DNA of 64,000 nucleotides, from positions 1,178,001 to 1,242,000 of the forward strand of contig NOKP01000007.1 of the NCBI GenBank assembly GCA_002682825.1. Direction: 5' to 3'. A program made the translations under genes and the position numbers. Positions 54,899 through 64,000 of the stretch are shown one piece after another. The notes under the pieces are model-generated. The model was not told the origin of the DNA. It searched no databases and saw only the letters and a list, made by a program, of their open reading frames with translations. The DNA comes from Neonectria sp. B-13 (taxonomy: Eukaryota; Ascomycota; Sordariomycetes; Hypocreales; Nectriaceae). The number at the start of each line of letters is the position of its first letter. Position 1 is the first letter of the stretch.

Positions 54899-55435
54899 GG
54901 GTAGAAAGAGTCCTGAAGGAGTATTGAGCGCCTTGGGTTGGGAGCTTTGGTTGCTCACTCTAGGTAGGATACGTCTCCCATTCGGGGACGAATCTCAAGC
55001 GGCATCTTAGTCAGCTACAGTGGTAGGTATAGTAAGGTGGCCGTGTAGACTACATCTTGGTTACTTTCTGAGCCCTTTCATTGGAGTTAATTCTTGTCAG
55101 GTATACAAAAACAAAAACCTGCATCGTACTGGAAAAATTGTAACAGTACAGGCAGCCTTATTTACCGCGCGACAATTCTTTGTAGTAGCCAAGGATGATG
55201 GGTAGCCTCAGTTCTGGCTGTTGCGTCCGCGCAGGAGAAATCCTCGCGGAGTTGCGTTCTCCTACGACGACACAGGAGACTGCACTTCGTATTGACCTAC
55301 AGACAAGAAAAATTACGCACTCGGAAAACAAGGAAGGACAAAACCAAGATTGAGAGAATATATGGTGTCCCAATTGAACGCCACCAAGCGTCCACTCCCG
55401 TAGAGTCACGTTTCGTCGCTTTGCTGAGCCGGCCG
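54899..55435. other. intergenic
   Basis: About 540 bp: promoter of the Zn2Cys6 gene at the left, 3' UTR of the ATPase at the right. Nothing else is seen. Confidence 0.35.
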
Positions 55436-58400
55436 CTAAGATTTCGGTTGCCGGTCCGCAGGCGGCGCGGGTGGCATATAATACGGGGGCTGTTGGCCAG
55501 TGGGATATGATGCATAAGCCTGAGCTGCTTGAGCTGCGTTGGGGTCCCATCCTGGGGCTGGCGGCGCATAGTTCTGGTGGCCTGCTTGCGGGATGTAGCC
55601 CGCTGGCGCTGGAGCGACGGCGTATTGGGGATGCTGGCCGTAAACCTGCGCGAAGCCGTAGTACGGAGCCGACACCGGTCTGCCCGGTCCGGAGAGAACG
55701 GCTCCCGGAGGCATCTCGGGGTACCCCATCGCCTGCGAGTCTGGGCGTTTTGTAGGGCTGGGCTGCTTGTGCACCTCCTCCTCCGCCGCTCTTTGCTCGT
55801 CTTCGTCCTCGTCTGCGTCCTCATCTTCATCCTCCTCTTCATCCCCTTCCGTCTCTTCTGTCTTCTTCTTCTTATTCTTGCTCTCCGCCTCCTTTTGTTT
55901 CCCTTTGCCCTTCTCCTGTTGCTTTTCCCACATACCACTCTCGGACCTTGTTGTCTTCTTCCGTTCCCGTGCCCGGATTCCAATCTGTTTCGCCCTCCTG
56001 TCCGGATCTCGGTCGTACACATCCTCGAGATACGTGATGAACTCTAGGTAGGCTTTGGATACCGTCTCCAAGTGCTCAATCGTCAGCTCCACCTTGGCGT
56101 CCGCATTCAACACTTTTTCGTGGCTGGCACCTTGAGCTTCGAATTCGGCCAGCGCCAATGCCGTTTGACAGGCATTTCGGATCTGCCTCCCGTTAAACCT
56201 CATGTTCTCATGCTTCCTCCAGTACTTTTCGGCAAATTCTAGGATGGTGTCCTTCTCAATCTTAATGGCCCTCTCTTTTCTGGTAAACCGGTCTTGGATC
56301 AACCTCAGGTTCAATTCGAAGACCTTCAGGGTTGACTCGAGATCCAGCTGGGGGTAATGGAGGCTGATATGGATTCGAGAGGCGAATGCTTCGTCAAAGT
56401 CGCCAATGCGGTTCGTGGTGAGGAACAGAACGCCAGCGTAGTACTCCAACACTCGTAAGAAAACTTTCCTCGTCAGCTTTGGGCACGACGGAAGCAAGAG
56501 GCAAACATGGGGCCAAACCTGAGACCAGACCGTTACGAATGAAGTCCTGCGGTGTCCTTGCGGCCAGAAACACGTCGGCTTCGTCCAAGAGGAGAATGCA
56601 CCCCCATCTGCTTGCCAGCGCAAAGTGCGTCTCAAGCGCAACTTCAACCTCGCTGGCGGTTGTACCTAGATCGCCTGAAATGCGGGAAACATCGTCAGTG
56701 TGTCTGCCCGCGAGAGGCGAGGATTCACCAACCGCATGTAATTTGGAACAGTGGCTTTTGAAACAACTCGGCCACCCCCTCTGTTACACAATTATTAGAA
56801 ATCCACTTGAAGATGGAGGCACAAGGGCTGAGAAGTGACACTGACCTGCTGTAGTTGTTTTACCCACACCGGGGGCGCCATGAAGAAGAACAATCAGGCC
56901 CTTTCCTGTGGAATGGTCAGGATGCGACTTTTCTTTTTGCAAGATTCGAGAGAAATCGCGATTGATCACCTTTGCCTCGGACAATATCAACTTGCTCTGT
57001 CGCAGCTGTGGGAGAGTCTTTGTCTCGAAAATGCTGAGCAATTAAAGACAGGACCATTTCCTTGTGTCCTTTTGGAAGCACAAGCTGGTCGAAGGCTGTC
57101 TCATTCATCGTGGTCTCCTCCTCCTGTCTCGCTTCACTGCTATTTCCTTTTCCGTTCTTGCTGGCAGAACCCACTGGAACAAGGTAACTGGGATTGAGTT
57201 TCGCTTTGAATGGAAAGGTTTCGTTAGCTCTCGAGCGCAAAACCATCTAAGGGAAGCCCGACTGGGATTGTGATGTTGGAAAGCTTTAATGATAGATGAG
57301 TAAGAGTTGGAACATACCCCATTTGCGGCTACGGAGCACGAATCCGAAGACACGGTAGGCCATGATGACCAGGTCGTGATCTGTCAGCAGATTCTCGGTC
57401 GACCTCAGGTCCTGCGGATAGATCACAACTGAAGGCTCTTTGTTTCGGTCATCTGGAATGAGACTGGCAATGTAGTCTTCGTGTCGCTTTTTCTCGACGT
57501 AAGCATCGTTGTGAACGTCCTCGCTTACACAGCACTCGTCCGTACATTGCTTTCCTTCTTCTACCGCTTCTGTCGATTCCCCGATTAGTTCTTCAAGAGT
57601 TGGCCGCCAGTCCTTACCCTCCTTGGACGAGAATGCCTCCTCGAAGTCAATGACCACTTGGCTGTCAACTTCATCTCTTGTTTCCAGCGTGAGTCCGTTG
57701 TAGTGCATGCGCTTCACCCCCACCACCTCGAGGAACATCTTTCCCCGAGCAATGAGCTTCTCCCGAAACGAGCTCTTGGCCTGGGTGCCGTCCTTCTTAT
57801 CGTCAACAAAGCGCAACGGGTACACATCCAGAGATGTGATGGTCTTTTCCCCTTGAAATCGCTCGATGTCGAACTTCCTAGTAACCGGACCCAACTGCTT
57901 GCCGTCAAAGTCCACATACACACATGTGAGGGTGAAATCTGCCTGCTGGGATTTCTTGGACGATTTGACGTAGTTGCGCCAGGGTGGGACGGCCTTGTGG
58001 CCTGCGCTGGTGACTTGAAGGACCCGGTAGGCTTGGCGTCGAGTTTTCTCGACGACCTCGTCACCGGGCTTGAACAAGTACCAAAGGTCTGTGAAAGCCA
58101 CTTTCTGGTAGCGATCACTGGCTAGATACCCCAACTTCTGTTCTATTTCTGTGTCCATAAACCCCACCAAGCATTTCAGGTGCTCAAGTGCGACCTTCGA
58201 CGAAGTGACCTCGTCCTTGCCGGTAGCGTCCACCTCATCCTTGTCGTCCTTGCTTTGAGCCGCGTTCGTCTCTCCATCCTGGTGTTTTGGTTCACCTGTG
58301 CTAGTTTCTTTGTCTTCTCCACCAAGTTCACCCGAGAACTTCTCCTCAAGATCGGCCAACTTCTGCCGAATTTGGTCCTTGTAGTATACAAGGGCTCTGA

Positions 58401-59625
58401 AAGGCCTGATCATGACAATTGGTCCGCCCTTGGTGGAAAGTGTTTCGCCATGGATTTCCTCCAGAATCTTGAGAATGGGCTTGGAATGAATTCGAATACG
58501 CTCAGGGAGAGGACTCTGGCCCGGAACTCCAGTCTGCTTTTTTGGGACCACAGACTTGCTCTTTTCCATCTTCTGGAGGTGATGTCCAAGGCGATAGTCC
58601 CTTTTCGACAACCAATAACTGGTCCAGGTGATGACCGGCTCGCCTATCAGCACGTCGATAGCAAACGAGTCTTTCTCCTCCCTATTCCGGATGACCTCAA
58701 ATGCTTCCCATTCAACTCGACAAATATCTGGCGTGGCATAGGTCGGTGAAGGGGGAATGACCTGGTCCGCTGACGGTTTATCTTCCTTGGGAGCAGCTTG
58801 GCTCGTTTCGCAGGCGGGGATGGACGACAAATTTAGATCCCCCAACCTAAGTCGATCTAGTTCCATCTGTTTATTTCTTGTCTCCCATTGTCGCTCTTGC
58901 GTGAGCAAGCGATTTCGATCTTTTTTTACCTTGTTGATCCAGTCGTCTTCAAGCGTGAGCTGGTTAAGTTCTCGCTGAACCGTTCGAATCAATCGCTTTC
59001 TATACCCGCCTAGAGCCTCATACTCTTCCTCCGATGGAGGTTCAGACCAGTCAATAGAACTGCTGGACCGAAACTCCAATCGTTCGGGCCTCTGTCGCCT
59101 CTGGAGTTCAATGACACCATCGGCCAACATCGCTCCGCTTTCGAGGCTGTACCGTTGCATTCTCTCTCTTTTCGTTCTCTTCGAAATGTCGGCTAGCTTC
59201 TTTTCCACTTCGCGGAGTTCCTCTTCCAAATGTTGGTAGACTGCGTCCGAGGGGATTGGATGGGTACTCATGTTGTCGCTGTCACCATGCTGGGCGTATT
59301 TGTCGGCATCCTTATCGCCGTTCTTGTCGTGTTCCTCCTCACCGTCCTTACCAGCTTCCTTCGCGCCAGTCATCTCAGCCTCGTTCGTATGTGTTTCGTG
59401 CAAGTTGGTCCCACCGAGGTCTTTGATCCTAGCTTCTTTCCCAACTCCGTCACTACTCGTGTTGCCGTCACTCGGATGCTGAGAGGGATCCTTAAGATCG
59501 GATCCAGTGTTTTCCGGTCCTTCCATGGTTGGTTCCTCGACCGTTGTTGCTGGTGTTGCAAAGAAGTTCTCCGAAGCAGGTGTCTCGTTCAGTTCTATCT
59601 TGGGTAACGGGCTCGAGGTACTCAT
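55436..59625 (-). CDS. large fungal AAA ATPase with N-terminal DUF7025-like domain
   Basis: 1277 aa from six exons: 59625-57318, 57203-56970, 56905-56846, 56780-56733, 56674-56519 and 56463-55436, all in phase. Residues 1-150 are acidic and disordered, followed by coiled-coil helices (LEEELREVEKKLADISKRTK). A DUF7025-like region (about 410-560) contains WYLFKPGDEV. The AAA core has Walker A GAPGVGKT (857-864), Walker B CILLLDEAD (914-917 DEAD) and the sensor strand GVLFLTTNRIGDFDEAF with its arginine-finger region SRIHISLHYP. After the lid helices comes a Lys/Glu/Asp-rich tail and a Pro/Gln/Tyr-rich end (PAGYIPQAGHQNYAPP). Introns 4 and 5 use donors GTTGGT and GTTTGG. The substrate is unknown; such proteins are expanded in filamentous fungi. 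Confidence 0.93.
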
Positions 59626-60474
59626 GGAGAGGTACGCTCCCTTGACGGTTTCAGGGCAGTCGGTCGTGGTTCTTACAGCGTAGGAAGAAAGCTGAAGAGC
59701 AAAGGGACAATCCCGTTGACAATGGCTTACCCTGGCGGTGCAATGATCCGGCCGCTTCCAGCTTGGGGATATGGATGGGGATGGACTGCACAAGATACTG
59801 ATACTCTGCACCTCTTCTCGTAGCCTGCTTGGTTTATGTACGTAGATAAGCGCTGACCTCGGCTGTGGAATGTAGGACTACGGAGGCAGAACCATAGGAC
59901 CAGGAACTCTCTGCCCTTGTGCTATTCTTGGCGACCGCATCATCTCTAGCCAAGCCTGATGCGTCTTCACACCGAGCGGATGGCTGCAGGATATGCCTTC
60001 TTTGTCACACCAGAGCTAAACACCTCGGCCAGGGACTGGCTGGATTTGAGCGTAGGCGTAACGCTCTCGCACGCAGACGACGAATGTGCACACACAGTAT
60101 GCAACAGAGCCTCGATTCGTAATACTTGGGGAAGCACAACATTAATATATGACGTGAGATAACGGCTCGGCTATTCTACAAGTTCAATTTTGCCACCTTC
60201 CAATCCCCAGGCTCCACGAACATTCTTGGCTGCAGGAGTACAGGAGCTGAGCAGCCTCCACCTCGCTCTTCTCGCCATTCCCACGAGGCTCCCAGGATTC
60301 AAAGAGTCAACTGGGTGCAGCCACGTGCGGCTTGTTTCCGGCCTTGCCGTCATCTAGCGAAGGCATGGCACGGAATTCCTTCCCACGAAGCCCGACCTCT
60401 AATCTTGAGCAATTTCCCGAACTCTACTAACATCTCGCGCCTGTGCGGCACTTGCTTTCGTGAGAAGATGGTAG
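59626..60474. promoter_or_regulatory. divergent intergenic region
   Basis: About 850 bp between the ATPase (minus) and the NTPase-like gene (plus). It serves as the 5' region of both. No specific site is recognised. Confidence 0.4.
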
Positions 60475-62897
60475 ATGGCGAATCCGTCAATCCCCATCCC
60501 AAGCATTCATCTCCAACCTGCGTCGGTTGACTTCATCGACAATCGCATGCCGGATCATCACCCTGCCTTCCAGAGTTCCCGGATTCGATACGATCTGGGC
60601 TTGCGGCGGTATGTGCCCGCTCCGCAGATCGCCGCCATGTCGCTACAGCAGCTCCCCCAACCTACGCTGGCGGCCGGGCAGGTCCTTGCTCTGGAGCCGT
60701 CTCCAACAATAGACGCGATGAAGTTCTGGCGCGGTATCTTCCAAGAGGCAATGAAGGACTTCATAGACAGTAACACTAAAGAACCAAAGAACAGAGAAAA
60801 GTCCGGCTATAGCATTCGAAGCGCTGAAGACTGGAAAGGAGTCTATTCACAGCTCCAGAAGGCGCGAGAGGCTTACGACGGCACAAAGCAGGGGTTTTGG
60901 GGCCGTTGCAAGAGGGGAGTTCGCCAACTCGTCGACTATTCCAGTCCGGTAAAGCAGATCATGAAAGTTGTACCAAATATTGACTATGTCTCTCCGGTTC
61001 TAGCTGTGGTTGAGGTTCTCCTTGAAGTGAGTCGGTGGCCGCCCCAAGTTGTGACTCGTTGCTTATCAAAGTGAAGGCCGCCGAAACAGCATCCACGGTG
61101 CGGGAGACGGTTGTCACAAGCTTTGACAGCCAGACGCTGGAACGAAAATTCAGTGACGTCGAGCTCTTCCTGGCAACATTTCCCAGGGACTATGAAGTTA
61201 AAAAGGCGTCCGTTCAGTTGGTAGTCTCCACGTTCGAGGCAATTGAAGAAGCAATCGGATTCTTTATTAAATCTCAAGGTAGGCGTGTTTTCGAATTTTC
61301 GTATTCTTCCCTACAATGCTAACTTCATTAGTAAGAAGGGGCACTTCTACGATCACTCGTGGGAAAAAGTACCAGGAGCCGCTGATCGACAAGATCAATC
61401 AGTTACAAATCAGCAGTGACTGGTTAATACACGAAGCTCAAAACTCACACATATCGCATGTCCGGGAAGATATGCAAGCAATATTAGATCGTACGTATTG
61501 GAGCATGCGTCAGGAAGAAGCTTGATAGTGTCCATCACTAACAGCAGTCTCTCGTCCAGGAACATGGCGCATGGAGACGGCGGTTGCTGACATCAACAAC
61601 AATGTGGGCATCCTTGCGGAAAAAATGGACGACAATGCGAATGCTGTATTGGACGGAGTGGTTTGCTCTGAAGTTAGTCTCCGAAACGTTTTGCTCAACT
61701 TGTTCAATGATGCAGAGAAGAGGTGGCAACAAGAGCGGGAATGGCATGCACAGCAGTACAACAAGCAACAAGGTAAGGCCCGTTCTATGTTTACCGTACG
61801 ATTCATTCACACGACTCATAGATAAATTTAACCGACTTGAGAGCGTGTTTGCGGAACAGAATGAGCTTCTCAGAAAGCTCACGCCTTCTCCATCACAGCA
61901 ACAACTTCCGTGGTCGGCACCGCCTCGACAGCCGGAAGCGCTGGCGTGGTATACATCGCCTGCAGGTTGTCTTTCACCTCTCGAACACCAGCAATTCAAT
62001 TCGTTCAACCCCCATCTTACACAGCAACAATGGGTGTGGTATCCACAGTGTCCGCAGCCTCCAACTTCAACAGTCGTCGAGGAGCCTACTAGCTACGATG
62101 AACTCCGGAAACTCCTCAACATACCGGAGCTTGACGAGCTGGACCTGGAGCGCGTCATGGAAAGCAAGTACTTGATCCCCATGAAATACCGCAGCCGCGC
62201 CGAGCAGGTCCTCGGGACCCAGAAGTTTAGAGACTGGGTCGTCGCTCCCGGATCGACTGAACTCCTCGTGCACGGCAACTTCAAGTCCGGCGGACCGCAG
62301 TACATTTCCGGGCTGTCGCCGGTCTGCGCCACCCTGGTTCGGTCCCTGAGGATGAGGGACCGGTACTCGTCTCTGGTGTTCTTCTGCGGAAGTCATCTCG
62401 AGGACGACGACGCCAGGCACCATGGTGGTGATGCCATGATCAAGAGCCTCATCGCGCAGCTGCTGCGACAGCATGCTCCCGAATTGACGCAGGAAGACCT
62501 GAATCGCGCCAAGAGCGGCGACATCGAACAGCTTTGCGAGTTGCTCGGCTCCCTAGTCCGCCGGCTCCCACTGGACACGACGGTAGTTTGCGTTATCGAC
62601 GGTATCGGCCATTACGAGACAGGCAAGTACGAGGACAATATGCTATACGTGCTGAAATCCATACTGGGCCTGTCGAGAGAAAGAGAAAGGCATCGCCCTG
62701 TGAAAGTTCTTGTTACGAGTCCGACGCCGACCGAGTATGTTGTGAAGGAATTTGAGGACGACGACGATTCGCATCTCCTCACAATGGAAGGGATCCCCGC
62801 CGCGGGCCAGGGATTCAGCATGATGCGAATTGAAAGCGGTCTAACCGACGAGGTGGAGGATTCCGTCGATGCGCCAGAGAGTTCGGATGATGAATGA
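60475..62897 (+). CDS. STAND-like fungal protein with DUF7708-type N-terminus and Walker-A-less NTPase-like C-terminus
   Basis: Five exons, 60475-61026, 61077-61278, 61332-61490, 61560-61772 and 61822-62897, give 733 aa. The N-terminal third fits DUF7708 (KGVYSQLQKAREAYDGTKQG, KQIMKVVPNIDYVSPVLAVV, FSDVELFLATFPRDYE, EAIEEAIGFFI), found at the front of fungal NACHT/STAND proteins. A helical, Gln-rich coiled-coil linker with a Pro-rich part follows. The C-terminal region from about 455 has LLVHGNF, SLVFFCGSHLEDDD, GGDAMIKSLIAQLLRQ and VVCVIDGIGHYE, which match the strand order of a NACHT-like NTPase (the last as Walker-B-like ID). No GxxxxGK[ST] is present where LLVHGNF should lead into the P-loop. 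No repeats follow. Probably a signalling or allorecognition-type protein (inference). Confidence 0.85.
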
Positions 62898-63635
62898 CGA
62901 AGAGACTCTTCCTCACGGTACCTGCTCGGTTTTCGTTCCCGAAGTTACAGGATATAGTGGTAGGATTGAATAGGTACTAGAATGTCTTCAAATATTTTTT
63001 ACGTGCGATTCTTCAGTATGGTTATCTAACTTAAGCTTAAAATAATAGCTTTGGCTTAAATCTGACCTATGGAGTGTCCTTGCAGCTGTCACACTCCATC
63101 CGCAACTTTATATGCATTTTAGGTTCTTCTATCCTGCATTGGGCAGAGTCCTTGTAGAACGCGTTTAGAATCTCTAGTTTCTCAGTCTAGGATGTGCACA
63201 GTTTGGCAACGAAATGAGACCTCGTATAAGATTGTTGACAAAGCCGTTGTTAAAGAACGAAGGATTCACAGTCAGCATGCGAAACCCCGGTCCCACAGCC
63301 TTTACGAGAGTCGCAGAACCCGAAACACGTGGCTGTGCTTATGGCTTGTCGATAGGTACTGGGGACGTGATAGTTGATGAACGGTTGCTTGTTGTGTTTA
63401 AGGCTCTCAATTGCCGGTACATCTTGGGTCTTCAATCCATATCGAGCACGCCAAAGATATCATGAGTGGCAAACTGCGATTGTCTGGCGCTAATGGCGTA
63501 AGGATCAGCTGAAGCCCCGGTGATCGGCAGGGGTTGACTAGTTCAGATCATCTACATCCGGAAGAAGCCGAGAGGGATGGTTGTTGTTCTGATTTCGTTC
63601 TAAAAAGGTCTACCAATTAATTGACATTGTTCGCT
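62898..63635. other. tail-to-tail intergenic
   Basis: About 740 bp with both 3' flanks; AT-rich around 62985-63060. No gene is supported. Confidence 0.4.
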
Positions 63636-64000
63636 TTATCTGTTTGTCTGGCACCATCTATGCGGCGCCTCGGACCCAATATCCCATGTGCATAGGCTCG
63701 CCTCCAAGATAGTACCTAAAAGGCTACCAACTAAGCTGCCCGCCGTCTCGCCAGCCCCTACAACCTGGAGACAGAACTCCTGGTTGATGCCTGGTTCCGA
63801 GGCCTTCTCCTCCAGGACCTTCTCCAAGGTAATCATGTAGATGGCGCCGCCCATGAGGCCTGCGCAGAAAGCCAGCAGTCCGACGAGGGTGGGGGAGGAG
63901 AAGAGGGAGAGCGGCGCGTTGATGAGCAGGACGGCCGCAACGAGACCGAGGACGGCAAAAGGAACCCGGGCGCTGCGAGGTCGGAACAGTGGTGTCAGAG
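63636..64000 (-). CDS. CLN3/battenin (Btn1)-like membrane protein, C-terminal part
   Basis: Only the last 121 codons are in the window; the gene continues beyond 64000. Two hydrophobic helices (PFAVLGLVAAVLLINAPLSL and LVGLLAFCAGLMGGAIYM) are followed by the motif GINQEFCLQVVGAGETAGSL and GSLLGTILEASLC, which matches the C-terminal region of CLN3/Btn1: G-G-x-x-Y-x-x-T, then REFxxx...xDTxGI, then the short last helix ending LC. Btn1 proteins are vacuolar/lysosomal or Golgi membrane proteins affecting pH and amino-acid transport. Compared with the canonical form the usual VNTF is MITL, and the loop before EFC is longer, so this may be a diverged paralog. Confidence 0.7.
   Translation of the reverse strand, partial: LTPLFRPRSARVPFAVLGLVAAVLLINAPLSLFSSPTLVGLLAFCAGLMGGAIYMITLEKVLEEKASEPGINQEFCLQVVGAGETAGSLVGSLLGTILEASLCTWDIGSEAPHRWCQTNR

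Noticed and set aside
55297..56022. Arg/Lys-rich 241-codon minus-strand ORF overlapping the ATPase 3' end
   Set aside because: It is the wrong frame of the acidic/lysine-rich tail of the ATPase, which itself continues to its stop at 55436.

Overview
The window is nuclear DNA of a filamentous ascomycete (Pezizomycotina; the gene set looks Sordariomycete-like, which is inference). The evidence is many 46-90 bp GT-AG introns, fungal-specific transcription factors, an intron-containing tRNA-Lys, a YPK/YpkA kinase, a metacaspase with a Q/G/P-rich prodomain, a GPI-anchored GH17 glucanase, a rhodopsin-domain membrane protein and a fungal NTPase of the STAND-like type. There are no operons; neighbours are mostly unrelated and lie on both strands. 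I re-joined exons by hand, and every multi-exon model given as complete keeps reading frame across all junctions.

Layout. 0-9 kb: 3' part of an HSL-type esterase, an FtsJ-like methyltransferase, a badly decayed aminotransferase plus cupin locus, an intact MDR-family reductase and a regulator-like gene without a visible N-terminus. 9.7-15.6 kb: a 13-exon SLIP-GC/dynamin-like GTPase with an FG-nucleoporin-like N-terminus, a HET-domain relic and a tRNA-Lys(CTT). 15.6-25.2 kb: the YPK kinase, an intronless SF1/BBP-like splicing-factor paralog without zinc knuckles, a candidate PA-clan (trypsin/3C-like) protease, an ankyrin relic, an alpha/beta hydrolase and an orphan fungal protein. 25.9-35.8 kb: metacaspase, a divergently transcribed WW-domain/glycine-zipper protein, a LURP-one-related protein and the GH17 glucanase. 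37.5-42.6 kb: an alpha-glucoside-type sugar transporter, a long empty stretch and a broken SRPK-type kinase. 42.7-55 kb: three transcription factors (two Zn2Cys6 and one double-C2H2), with a rhodopsin-domain protein and an unidentified broken gene between them. 55.4-64 kb: a large AAA ATPase, a DUF7708-like NTPase without a Walker A motif, and the 3' end of a CLN3/battenin-like membrane protein.

Two themes stand out. The intact set is a mixture of conserved housekeeping genes (YPK, metacaspase, LURP, GH17) and fast-evolving signalling or immunity-like genes (SLIP-GC GTPase, STAND-like NTPase, HET and ankyrin relics). At least six loci are decayed, several with TAG or TAA where the family suggests CAG or CAA, as expected from C-to-T mutation such as repeat-induced point mutation. 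The most novel-looking intact candidates are the PA-clan-like protease (20261-21871), the FG-tailed GTPase (9725-13673) and the knuckle-less BBP paralog (19107-19940).
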